In this document: in pieces, positions 7,063 to 15,800 of the stretch
How the letters are laid out: each line of letters opens with the position of its first letter
Position numbering within the stretch: the stretch's first letter is position 1
Program-made: the position numbers and the translations under genes
From: Achromobacter insuavis
GTDB lineage: Bacteria > Pseudomonadota > Gammaproteobacteria > Burkholderiales > Burkholderiaceae_B
Direction: 5' to 3'
Assembly: GCF_902859645.1 (NCBI RefSeq)
Contig: NZ_CADIJR010000053.1
Coordinates: 1 to 45,162, forward strand
DNA: 45,162 nt
Notes under the pieces: model-generated
Told to the model about the DNA's origin: nothing
Databases searched by the model: none
The model's input: only the letters and a program-made list of their open reading frames with translations

Positions 7063-8673
7063 TCACTTCTTGCCAAAATGAGCGGTGATGGCGGCGTTGA
7101 AGAAGCTGAAGATGGCATCGCCCGCGATGATGCCGCCGGCGAACACTTCCATGTGGTTGCGGTGCTTTTCGCCACCGACCTTCTCGACCAGCAGGCGCAG
7201 CGCGATGCCCGCCACCACGGCCCAGCCGGCCAGCGGGTTGGCGATCAGCAGGCCGGTGGCCAGCAGCACGCCGAGCTGGCGCTTGGGACCGCCGATCAGC
7301 TGGATGATGGCGCCGGGAATGGCCCACACCAGCAGCATCTGCGCGATGCCGGGGGTGGCGCCGGCGTTGATGGTCGCCACGTAGACCTTGGCCACCGGCG
7401 GCAGCTGGCCGCCCGCGAACAGCGCGCCATAGCTGACATACACCACCGGGATCGCGATCAGGAACGCCAGCATGGCGGCGATCAGCTGCTGCTTGCGGCC
7501 TTCCAGTTCAAGCGCCATGTCGGCGCCGTTGCCGCGCAGCATGAAGCCGGCCTTGAGGTCGTAGCCCATGTCCGCGAAAGCCGGGCCGGTCGCCACCGAG
7601 AAGCCGCACAGGATCGCCAGCGCATGCGGCGGAAAGCCGATCAACAGGCCCAGCAGCAAGGTGATGAGCGCCACCGCGAACGCCGGGAACCAGCCCGAGT
7701 GCATGGCGGCGATGCCGACGATGAGCTCGTGCACCAGCGCGGCGAAGGCGGCATAGAGGATGAAGCCCAGCAGCATCGGCAGCGACATGTCGGCATACAG
7801 CCCGGCCAGCAGCGAGATGCCGGCGGACAGCAGGATGTACCCCACCCCGCCCAGGCGCAGGCTGCTGCCGACGCTGGGACCGGCCGGGCCGCTGGCCTTG
7901 GGGCCGGCCTTGCTGCGCATGACCATCGCCACCTGGATCAGCGCCACCAGGCCGGCGCCGATCATCATGCCGTGCGGGATGTACTGCTTGTTGATGTCCA
8001 TGCCGAACAGCGGCTCGGAATAGCCGCGCAGCAGCAGGCCCAGGCCGAACATGCCCAGCGCCCAGATGTTGCCGATGAAGGCCACGCCGAACGCCGACAT
8101 CGGGATCTTGAACCACGAGCCCACCGCGCCCACCACGATGCCCAGGCCCAGCAGCTTGGCCTGCGTGCCGCCCTGGTCGCCGGCCTTGATGGCTTCGGCC
8201 GCGGCCACGCCGGGCGGCCAGGCGCCGGTGGCCGGAAACACCGAGCTGCCGAACAGGCGGTACAGCATGTAGGCGTCCAGCAGCATCGCCAGCCCCACGC
8301 CCAGGAACATCGGCAGCACCATGTCGGGGCGGCCCAGCAGATAGGGAATGGCCAGCGGCAGCAGCAGGCTGTTGGCCGCGCCGAAGGTGGCCGAGGAGAT
8401 GGCGGTCTGCGCCAGGTTCTGCGTGTGGACCGAGCGGTAGGAGCGCAGCAGGCGCATCGGCACACGGGCCAGGATCATCGCCACCAGCGCGCCGATGATG
8501 GAAGTGTTGGGCGTCACGCCCAGGGTCACGATCAGCTGGATGCCGATCACTGCGCCAAACACGCTCAGTGCGGCCAACAGGACCAGGTTGGACAGCGAGA
8601 GCGCTCTCGGGTGCGGGTCTTCCTGCACGGAGGCGCCGCCTTGGGCGGCGTGGCGGGGGGTGGAATCAATCAT
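7063..8673 (-). CDS. OPT superfamily transporter
   Basis: A 536-aa polytopic membrane protein with 12 or more hydrophobic segments. It shows OPT-family features such as FPATGAWPPGVAAAEAIKAG and the SEPLFGMDINKQYIPHGMM region. OPT proteins are proton-coupled importers of oligopeptides or metal chelates, and bacterial members of this branch are mostly uncharacterised. The ATG at 8673 overlaps the TGA of the IclR gene by 4 bp (ATGA), so regulator and transporter are co-translated. The genes after it (DUF1177, AroM) are presumably the cytoplasmic processing enzymes. Confidence 0.85.
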   Translation of the reverse strand: MIDSTPRHAAQGGASVQEDPHPRALSLSNLVLLAALSVFGAVIGIQLIVTLGVTPNTSIIGALVAMILARVPMRLLRSYRSVHTQNLAQTAISSATFGAANSLLLPLAIPYLLGRPDMVLPMFLGVGLAMLLDAYMLYRLFGSSVFPATGAWPPGVAAAEAIKAGDQGGTQAKLLGLGIVVGAVGSWFKIPMSAFGVAFIGNIWALGMFGLGLLLRGYSEPLFGMDINKQYIPHGMMIGAGLVALIQVAMVMRSKAGPKASGPAGPSVGSSLRLGGVGYILLSAGISLLAGLYADMSLPMLLGFILYAAFAALVHELIVGIAAMHSGWFPAFAVALITLLLGLLIGFPPHALAILCGFSVATGPAFADMGYDLKAGFMLRGNGADMALELEGRKQQLIAAMLAFLIAIPVVYVSYGALFAGGQLPPVAKVYVATINAGATPGIAQMLLVWAIPGAIIQLIGGPKRQLGVLLATGLLIANPLAGWAVVAGIALRLLVEKVGGEKHRNHMEVFAGGIIAGDAIFSFFNAAITAHFGKK

Positions 8674-9455
8674 GGTGCTGACTCGTGGAGGGCATGAACG
8701 GGGGATCCCCAGGCCGGATCGCAGACGATCCGGCCGAGGCTTCTGGCTTCCGTCAGCAGGTCCGCGGCCAGCGCTTGCACGCTGGCGGCATCGGCCTGGG
8801 CCGCCGGAAAGGAAAGGCACATGGCGAAGCGCTCCATGGACACCGGATCGCTCACGGCGCAGCTGACCGAGGCCACCCCCGGGATGGCCTCGTTGATCGC
8901 CACGGCGAAGCCGGACTCGCGCACGTCGCGCAGCCGCGCCAGCACGTCCGGCACGGTCCGCGGCGCTTCGTCGGAAATGAACGGCAGTTGCTTGCCCAGC
9001 CGCTTGGCCACCTTGTCGTCACCGTCGCGCGCCAGCAGCACGCGGCCGGTCGAGGTGGCCCAGCTGGGCGAACGGTGTCCGGGATAGGTCGTGACGCGCA
9101 GCGGATGCGAGCCCTGCTGCACGTGCAGCACCATCACGTCGCGCCCTTCGAGCACCGAGATGTAGCCGGTGTGGCCGCTCTGGGCGCTGAGCCGCTTGAG
9201 CGCGTCCTGCATCTGCGCGGACAGCGAGGTGGTCTCGCGCACCATCCGCGACAGCTCCAGGATCATCACCCCCGGGCCATAGGCGCGGGTACTCTCCTCA
9301 CGGTCCAGCAGCCCCAGTTCCTTCATCTGCGCCAACAGGCGCGACGCCGAGCTTTTCGGCATCCCCAGGTGGTCAACCAGGTCCGTCACCGTGACCTTGC
9401 GATTGAGCTTGTTGATCAGGCGAAGAATGATGGCTGCGTTTTCGAGTGAGGCCAT
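8670..9455 (-). CDS. IclR-family transcriptional regulator
   Basis: A 261-aa regulator. The N-terminal winged HTH is at ~5-65 (AAIILRLINKL, VTDLVDHLGMPKSSASRLLAQM), followed by the IclR effector domain, ~75-255, with HTGYISVLEGRDVMVLHVQQ, SPSWATSTGRVLLA and GFAVAINEAIPGVASVSCAV. The ATG at 9455 gives the standard family N-terminus. It is the first gene of the operon and overlaps the OPT gene. A palindrome 24-35 bp upstream of the ATG suggests autoregulation; the ligand is probably the OPT substrate or its product. Confidence 0.9.
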   Translation of the reverse strand: MASLENAAIILRLINKLNRKVTVTDLVDHLGMPKSSASRLLAQMKELGLLDREESTRAYGPGVMILELSRMVRETTSLSAQMQDALKRLSAQSGHTGYISVLEGRDVMVLHVQQGSHPLRVTTYPGHRSPSWATSTGRVLLARDGDDKVAKRLGKQLPFISDEAPRTVPDVLARLRDVRESGFAVAINEAIPGVASVSCAVSDPVSMERFAMCLSFPAAQADAASVQALAADLLTEARSLGRIVCDPAWGSPVHALHESAP

Positions 9456-9478
9456 AAAGTTCCAAAAAATGAGACTTG

Positions 9479-9490
9479 ATTCCAAGGAAT
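9479..9490. promoter_or_regulatory. attcc-aa-ggaat palindrome, candidate IclR autoregulatory operator
   Basis: The 5-bp arms with a 2-bp centre lie 24-35 bp upstream of the IclR start. It sits in a short AT-rich stretch where atgagac (9470-9476) is echoed by atgagtc just after the palindrome. IclR-family operators are often ggaa/ttcc-type palindromes near the promoter. Confidence 0.45.
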
Positions 9491-9724
9491 GAGTCAATGT
9501 AGTCCTTCCGAAAACGGCCGGATACGCGAACTAACCCTAGGTTTGGAGGGGGTTTGAAAGGTGATTTACGGCACGCTGAATGCGAAGCCGGGGCGCGCGC
9601 TGGCCGGCATGCCCTGGCGGCCGCGCTTGTGCGTGTCTGCGATGTGCCCGCGACGCGGACCGCTGTGGCCGCGCCCATTACGGCTGCGCTGGGCGCGTAC
9701 CGCCGGCGTTGCGCCGGCCGCCCG

Positions 9725-10396
9725 TCATTCCTCGCTCGGGCGCGGGCGGCGGTTGCGAGCGCGCTGGGCGGGATCGCCGGCCAGCGCATCGTCGGTGGCA
9801 TTGCGCAAGGCCGCGGCCTGCGCCACCGGCCCCACCGTGATGGGCGCGGGGCCGGGCGCGGCCACGGTCTGCGATGGCAGGATCGCCGGCAGCCCCGCCA
9901 CGAAGCGATATGGCAGTTGCGGCAGCAGGCCCTGAATCGTGCCCAGGTCATTGGCGGCCTCGGCGCGCGCCTGCAACGCCGCCTGGGCATCGCGTTCGGC
10001 CCGGTTGATCGCGACGGTGCGCGCCTGCAGCCGAGCCTGTTCATCACGGAACGCCTGGATCGCGAGCTTCAGGCAATGCGCCGTGTATTGGTCGCGCAAG
10101 GGTTCGAGCGCGATGCCGGGTGGGTCCATTTTCGGGGCCGCGGCGGGCGGCGCGGATGACGCTGTGGAGGCTGGCGCGGCCGGCGGCGTTGGTTGAGACG
10201 TCGCTGCCGCTGCCGCTGCCGCTGCCGTCGCCGACACCGCCTGCGCCTGCGCGGCGTGGATGCGCGAGAACTCCGCCGCCCGCGCGCGCATCGCGCGGTC
10301 GGTCCGCAGTTGCGCGTGCAGGCGTTCGAGACGGTACGGGTCGCGCACCGCGTCGATGCGCAGCGGATCGATCGGGTCAATGGCGTTGGCGCTCAT
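9725..10396 (-). CDS. Ala/Pro-rich hypothetical protein
   Basis: A 223-aa frame with an ATG at 10396. It has charged helices at both ends of a low-complexity Ala/Pro/Thr linker (~55-90), and a second helical part (LEPLRDQYTAHCLKLAIQAF, INRAERDAQAALQARAEAA). No signal peptide, TM segment or family signature was recognised. Plus-strand frames across the same DNA are also open, as is common at this GC. The minus frame is preferred because its composition is protein-like (balanced hydrophobic and charged heptads) and its orientation matches neighbouring genes. Function unknown. Confidence 0.5.
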   Translation of the reverse strand: MSANAIDPIDPLRIDAVRDPYRLERLHAQLRTDRAMRARAAEFSRIHAAQAQAVSATAAAAAAAATSQPTPPAAPASTASSAPPAAAPKMDPPGIALEPLRDQYTAHCLKLAIQAFRDEQARLQARTVAINRAERDAQAALQARAEAANDLGTIQGLLPQLPYRFVAGLPAILPSQTVAAPGPAPITVGPVAQAAALRNATDDALAGDPAQRARNRRPRPSEE

Positions 10397-10440
10397 GGCA
10401 ATTCCCCTGGCCGCGCGCCGGCGCGCGCGGCGTCACCTGG

Positions 10441-10944
10441 CTAGCGGGACGGCGCGCGGCGGCGCTGCGAACGGATCCACCATTGCTGCGTGATGGCACC
10501 CAGCACGAAGACCGCGAACCACGTCGCCAGCGCGCCGCGCACCAGCGGCGACTGCGGTCCGTCGGCCAGGGGATGCGACACCGGCAGCCGGGTCAGCGTT
10601 TCCGCGATCCCGGGCACCCACATCAGGAAGAAGCTGAACGCGAACCCGAGCTGCGACAGATGGGCCCGCGCCGCCGATTGCGGCGACTGGCGCGACAGGA
10701 ACAGCGCCCCCGCGACCGACAGCAACGCCAGGATGCCCAGCGCATGGCCGGGATTGAACCCGCCCGTGCTGGACAGGCCGAACGACGTCAGCACCGCCAC
10801 CAGCAGGCCGCCCAGATAGACCTTGCCGACCGGCGTCGTGCTGTCGATGCCTCGGTAGCGGACGAAGCTGTACAGGCCCGCGAAGGCGGGGACCAGACTG
10901 ATGAGCGTGTGTGCGGCCCCGAGAGGCGAAATGGGATGCGGCAT
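10441..10944 (-). CDS. Small integral membrane protein (4 predicted TM segments)
   Basis: A 167-aa protein with about four hydrophobic segments: AAHTLISLVPAFAGLYSFV, VYLGGLLVAVLTSFGL, ALGILALLSVAGALFL and LATWFAVFVLGAI, plus a weaker one around LGFAFSFFLMWVPGI. The tail is Arg-rich. The ATG at 10944 has a GGAG Shine-Dalgarno 8 bp upstream. The TetR gene lies upstream on the same strand, and a perfect 18-bp TetR-type palindrome lies 99-116 bp upstream of this ATG, so it is probably the TetR target. Family not recognised. Confidence 0.7.
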   Translation of the reverse strand: MPHPISPLGAAHTLISLVPAFAGLYSFVRYRGIDSTTPVGKVYLGGLLVAVLTSFGLSSTGGFNPGHALGILALLSVAGALFLSRQSPQSAARAHLSQLGFAFSFFLMWVPGIAETLTRLPVSHPLADGPQSPLVRGALATWFAVFVLGAITQQWWIRSQRRRAPSR

Positions 10945-11042
10945 GAGCAGGGCTCCTTGAAAGCGCCGGCGCGGCCAGGAATGGCGACAGCGCCGACAAC
11001 GTGGACAGACATGGGCCATGACGCCCGGGAAATTCAAAAAAA

Positions 11043-11060
11043 CAACCAACTAGTTGGTTG
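11043..11060. promoter_or_regulatory. TetR-type operator: 18-bp perfect palindrome centred on ctag
   Basis: The palindrome caaccaactagttggttg lies between the tetR stop (11111) and the membrane-protein gene. It is flanked by two copies of attcaaaaaaac (11032-11043 and 11069-11080). The same actagttggttgg core reappears in front of tetR, which supports a shared regulator. Confidence 0.65.
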
Positions 11061-11110
11061 GTATAGCCATTCAAAAAAACGCGCACCCGAAGGCACGCGC
11101 AGGCCGGCCA

Positions 11111-11698
11111 TCACGCCGGCGTCGACAACTGCCTGATGGCCGCGTGCGAGATCGACGTGAACGCCTCCGGCGCGCCCAGCGCCCTGGCCGTCAGCATCGC
11201 GCCATGGATTGTGGACATGAAGGCCTGCGCCTCGACCAGCACGCCGTTGCGCAACACGAATTGCCCCGTCGCGACGCCGGCGCCGAGCACCGACCCGATC
11301 CACGCGGTCAGCTCGCCGAAATAGGCGCGCACCTCGTCCGCCACCGCCTGCGGGATCATCGGCAATTCGGCCGCCAGCATCGCGCAGATGCACATCGGCA
11401 TGGAACCATCGCGGATGCACTTGGCCCAGTAGTCCGCATACGCCATCAGGCGCGCCTGCGGATCCGTCACATGCTGGTCCAGCGCCGCCAGCCCCGAGCG
11501 GGCCTGGTCGCGATGCCGCGTGACCACGGTCAGCACCAGGTCGGCCTTGGTCGGGAAATGGTGATGAATGCTGGCCTTGCCGATGCGCACCCGCTCGGAG
11601 ATGTCGGCATAGCTGAAGCCGTGATAGCCGCCGGTGGCCAGCAGCAGCCGGGTCTGATCGACGATTTCCAGGGCGCGGGGGGAAAGTTCCAGGTTCAT
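11111..11698 (-). CDS. TetR/AcrR-family transcriptional regulator
   Basis: A 195-aa repressor. The N-terminal HTH (~10-55) is LLLATGGYHGFSYADISERVRIGKASIHHHFPTKADLV (cited in pieces: GFSYADISERV, IGKASIHHHFPTKADLV). An all-helical ligand domain with two Met/Cys-rich positions (GSMPMCICAMLAAELPMI) follows. Such CxC/Met patterns occur in the YcdC/NemR-like branch, some of which respond to electrophiles; that is only a hint here. The ATG at 11698 is immediately preceded by an operator-like repeat, so autorepression is likely. Confidence 0.88.
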   Translation of the reverse strand: MNLELSPRALEIVDQTRLLLATGGYHGFSYADISERVRIGKASIHHHFPTKADLVLTVVTRHRDQARSGLAALDQHVTDPQARLMAYADYWAKCIRDGSMPMCICAMLAAELPMIPQAVADEVRAYFGELTAWIGSVLGAGVATGQFVLRNGVLVEAQAFMSTIHGAMLTARALGAPEAFTSISHAAIRQLSTPA

Positions 11699-11700
11699 GG

Positions 11701-11730
11701 CAGCCAATCTACTAGTTGGTTGGTTGGCTG
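11701..11730. promoter_or_regulatory. Second TetR operator-like element upstream of tetR
   Basis: cagccaa (11701-11707) and ttggctg (11724-11730) form inverted arms around actagttggttgg, the half-site core of the perfect palindrome at 11043-11060. It starts 3 bp upstream of the tetR ATG. Confidence 0.5.
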
Positions 11731-11829
11731 TCAAGAAGCAAGGCCTTTTACCCGCACGGACAACTGCTTGACGAATCCCGACGCCGGCTGAGACACGATT
11801 TGTGGTGCCGCACCATGGCGCGCGTCATA

Positions 11830-12237
11830 TCAAGGACGAAAGATCTGCTTGACCAAAAACGCTTCAAGTCCTTCGCTCAGGGTCTCGACGATGCCCCCAT
11901 TGGGCGTCGCCCACAACAGAACTTGTCGGCTGCCATTGTCATACAGGTAGTAGCGCCCGTCACCCGCATCGACCAACGGCACCGCGAGCCGGGGATAAGT
12001 AGCGTCGCGGCTCAGATCGGCGTACATGTTCCGCACATTCAAGTAATAGTCCTGCGGAACTCCCAACCCGTAGGTTTCAGTAGCGCCAAACACTATGACG
12101 CCAAACTCGGACAGATAATCGACGTATTCATCGGCCAGAACAAAGCCCAGGCTTTCTCCCAACTGCTGAATATCCTCATCCCGGGCGGGACGAATGGTGG
12201 CATGGTTGCGCTCGACCAGCGCGGTGAGTTGATTCAT
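11830..12237 (-). CDS. SMI1/KNR4 (SUKH) family immunity protein
   Basis: A 135-aa protein with the SUKH fold pattern: helix-rich start (IQQLGESLGFVLADEYVDYLSEFG), GVIVFGATETYGLGVP, then YPRLAVPLVDAGDGRYYLYD and a closing strand/helix (ETLSEGLEAFLVKQIF). SUKH proteins are common immunity partners of polymorphic nuclease toxins. Its ATG overlaps the TGA of the LHH nuclease gene (ATGA, 12237-12234), which fits a toxin-immunity pair and makes it the last gene of the long island operon. It should bind and block the adjacent nuclease in the cytoplasm; this is inference from family and position. Confidence 0.83.
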   Translation of the reverse strand: MNQLTALVERNHATIRPARDEDIQQLGESLGFVLADEYVDYLSEFGVIVFGATETYGLGVPQDYYLNVRNMYADLSRDATYPRLAVPLVDAGDGRYYLYDNGSRQVLLWATPNGGIVETLSEGLEAFLVKQIFRP

Positions 12238-12836
12238 GACGTTTCCTGGTCACGTTGACTATCAATCTGCGAGGCACGCGCCTTCCAATGGTCGCCACGT
12301 TCGTCGCCAAAATTTCCCCGATCGATCTCCGACTCCTTCAATTTATTGTGCAGGATATTGTCATTGCCGTTGCCACGATGTTCCGAGCCCGTCAGTTCGG
12401 CAAGTGGCGAATCCTGCGACTGGCCTATATGGTGAAGTTCTATGGGCTTCCCGCTATCGTCGAGCGGCGCACGGCCATCCCGCATTCTTTCCAGGTTGGT
12501 CTTGCCGAACACGTCCTCCCGGTCATAATCGATATCATCGCGGATCAACACGTCCTTTCCGTTGACCGTCTCCGGTTTCAAATCCGCATTTTCATAAATG
12601 CTGGCTTCGGCGTCGCTGCCGATGGCTTCCAGAATAGTGGCCGAGTAGCCACTGTTCTCGAGCCGCTCCCGTCGCTCATCGCTCAGGGGCGGTAGATCCT
12701 GGCGCATGTCTTGCGTCACCAGCATCGGCCGATCCAGTTCCGCGATCAGTACGTATTTCCCTGGCATATCCCGGGCCAACTGCGCCAGCCGGCACGGGAC
12801 ATCGCCTCCAACGGCCCGCAGGTGTTCGAAATTCAT
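12234..12836 (-). CDS. LHH-type (HNH/endonuclease VII fold) nuclease toxin
   Basis: A 200-aa protein whose C-terminal part carries the LHH motif: GKPIELHHIGQ (LHH at ~134-136), then SPLAELT, EHRGNGNDN (H~153) and ILH (H~163). This matches the LHH branch of HNH/Endo VII toxin domains, usually the C-terminal tip of large secreted polymorphic toxins. The approach DVFGKTNLERMRDGRAPL is also typical of such tips. Here there is no large delivery domain, signal peptide, PAAR or Rhs region; the N-terminal ~50 residues are unassigned. The gene overlaps the HerA-like gene upstream (12836-12833) and the SUKH gene downstream by ATGA at both ends. Expected action: cleavage of DNA or RNA, restrained by the SUKH partner. 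Confidence 0.8.
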   Translation of the reverse strand: MNFEHLRAVGGDVPCRLAQLARDMPGKYVLIAELDRPMLVTQDMRQDLPPLSDERRERLENSGYSATILEAIGSDAEASIYENADLKPETVNGKDVLIRDDIDYDREDVFGKTNLERMRDGRAPLDDSGKPIELHHIGQSQDSPLAELTGSEHRGNGNDNILHNKLKESEIDRGNFGDERGDHWKARASQIDSQRDQETS

Positions 12837-15800
12837 GCTGATTCCCTGTTTTCGATGCTTGTGCGCCAGGCGGCGTAGATCTCCAGATGGCTGTCGCGTT
12901 GCAGACTATAGTCCTTCATCATGCACTGTTGTATCGCCAAGGCAAGGTCATCCTCCACATGCCGGACAAGCGTAGCAACGATGGTGTCCAAGCCCGCCTG
13001 CAGCTGTTCATAGTCCGCTGCTGTTTCGATCAGTTTGCGTACCTCAAGTCGGCATCCAAGCACATCGACGACCAACCGGGCCAGGCTTTCAAACGCCTGC
13101 GGCTGCCACAGGGTAATGGCTCCACCCTCACGGAACATACGCAAGAAGTCATGCACCGCGATCTTGTTCGGCGCCAGCAGGGGCAATTCACGCAAGCCCC
13201 GCTCCACCACATCCAGATCCACCGGATATGGCGCATGAACCCGTTTTGCCAACAACAAACGCAGCACCTGGTGATTGAACATCTCGTGCGCGAAACTTGC
13301 CTCTTGCTGCGGCGCCTCATAGACATAGGGAAGTGTCTCGCCCTCGAACTTCGTCACCTGGCAAAGCACGGGCTCCAGCCAGTCGTTCTGGTGCACGACG
13401 GCCACGCCCTTGGGCAGGCGAGCAATCTCTTCCAGCTGTTCATCGCGCAGCCCGGCCGACTTGCCGATCAAACGCCTGTCCGCTTCATCGGGCAAACGCA
13501 TGATGATCTTGGTGTTCGTATTACGGATCGCCGCCGCATCGACGGCGTTGGGAGACTGATCGACAATGATGAATCCTTCCCCGTAAGTGCGCATTTCGGC
13601 GATGGCGTTGGTCAGCATCTCGACCGACTTCCCTGCCACACCCGCGCCCTCGGCACCCGCGCCGACGGGGTCGCGCTTCAGAAGATGATGCGCCTCCTCA
13701 AGCACCGTGACGTGACGCAGAGGTTGGTTCATGCCTCCCTTCGCCATCCGGTGTTCGTTCAAGCGCATGACCAGAATGCCCATGATCAAAGCCTTGGTCT
13801 CCGCGGAACCGACACGGCTCAGATCGACAATGGCGGAACGTTCGAACAGATCGTCGGCATCAATCTCGTTGGCGGCAAAGATCCGGCCATTCAGGCCATT
13901 GGTCAGAGACTGAACCCGGGTTGTCAACGAGCCGATATAGTTTCCCTTCACTTCCTGTGAATAGACCGACGCATCGATCACGCTGCGCAACGTGGCCAGA
14001 AGATCACCGAAACTCGGATATAGATCCGCGTGTCTCCGATTGACGGACAGGTCCAGATCCCAGCCACACTGCTCGTAAGCAAGTAGCAAAGCCTCTTTCA
14101 ATACCGCCGGCATTGCTGCGTACATAGGCCAGCAGACACTGAAAATCTCGATCAGGCGGTCCACGTGCTCGAGCACATGAATGGCTTCAGGAAAGCGGAA
14201 GGGATTGATGCGCAACAGTTCAGCGTGCGCCGGATTCGTGCCATACACCCTGACGCGGGGATGGTGGCCGAATACATGTTTGTACTCGCCCTTGGCCGGC
14301 TCGATGACCAGGAACGGAATTCCGTTGGCCTCGATCTGGCTGAGGATCTGGTACATCGTGTTGCTCTTGCCTGCGCCCGTTGATCCGCTGACAAAGACGT
14401 GGCTCGTCAACTGGTCCAACGCAAGGGTGATGCTCTGCGGAAGATTCTCCCATAGGTGGCGCATTTGCCCCAGCTTCAACGTGCGCGTGCCCTTGCCAGC
14501 AGGAGCGGCTCGCCGGCCATCCACATACTGGACCTTGCGGCCGAAAGCCTGTGTTTCCACTACCGCCACGGTAGACGTGGATCGGCGTGGCAGACTCAGT
14601 TGAATCGCCAATTCCCGTCCCGAAACCAGGGTCGCCGGGGTAACGTATGGGATCGGAATACGCTTCGAGAAATGATGATCGAGCTGCGGATGGCTGAGCG
14701 CGGCCAACCAATCCAGTGCCGCCGACTTTCGCGCCGAATTCCAGGTGGTCAGGGCAAAGTCCTCGTGACTGGATTTACTGCCACGGACCAGCCCCAGGAA
14801 CAGGCTGGCCAACGCCTCGGAAGAGGCGGTGCTGTCGCCAATGAAATAGGCGGCCGAGTTCCAACCGCCGTATGTCTTGGCCTCGTCGATACGCATCAAA
14901 TGATGGTCTATCCGCCCCAGCAACTGCTCGATACTCTTGTCGATCAAGTCGATCGAAACCTGACGATTGGCGCCGCTCGTGCGGTTCGCCGAACGCGAAT
15001 CCGTACGGTTGGTCGAGTGGGTGACGGATTCCGTCTTCGCCCTCGACTCCCCCCAGGAATCGGTGTGACTCTCGCTGCGGCCTTCCGCATGGGATTGACT
15101 CGTACCTGTCGACACCTGCTCGCTGAAGGCAGTCCCGATTGCCGCGCCCACCTGACCGCCAACCATCGCCCCCATCGGACCGAAGAATGAACCGGCCAGC
15201 ACGCCTGCCGAGGCACCAACGATGCTGCCGGCCTTCGAGGCTGCGGTGTGTGAACTGGAAGTCCTGGAGCTTCCCGTGGTCTCCGTGGTCGACGTACCGC
15301 GCGTCTGCGATTGACCTGTCGTGCTGGTCAAGCCAAGACTGTGACCGAGCGATTCGCTCAACCCCTGGCTGATGCTGAAGCCGATGCTGTCGCTTTCCTG
15401 GACACCAAAAGCGAGTTGTTGCGTAAGCAACGGCGACAGCTGCGTGGCGACCTGCTCGTAGCCGGTCCGGATCAGGTCCAGATCCTGCGAGGCAATGGGT
15501 TCCGCCAGAATGATCGCGTGATACACCCGTTGCTCGGCTGCATCGATAAACCGCTCCAACCCCTGGGCAAACTGCTCCCGATCCGCGCTGGACAAGGCGG
15601 GGACCCCCGTGACTGCGGTAATGCTGGAAGAAGGGTCGTCCTTGCTCGACGCAACGCCGTCAAGCAGGCCGTCCACCGCCGGTTGGTTCAGCGCTTGCAG
15701 CGCGCTGCCGCTGAAATGCCCTCTGAACGTTTCGCGCAGCAACTCGCCAGCGTTGTGCCCCAGCATCTTGCCGGGTTTCCCTCGGCTACCGATATAGACC

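Noticed and set aside
11735-11829. Gap after the SUKH gene with gtcaag/cttgac near-repeat
   Set aside because: The arms match only with an insertion (gtcaagaagca versus tgcttgac) and there is no T-tract; not reported as a terminator.
12234-12836. LHH protein as the orphan tip of a T6SS or CDI toxin
   Set aside because: No Rhs, PAAR, VgrG, filamentous haemagglutinin or transporter gene is near, and the ATGA overlap with the HerA-like gene ties it to that operon instead.
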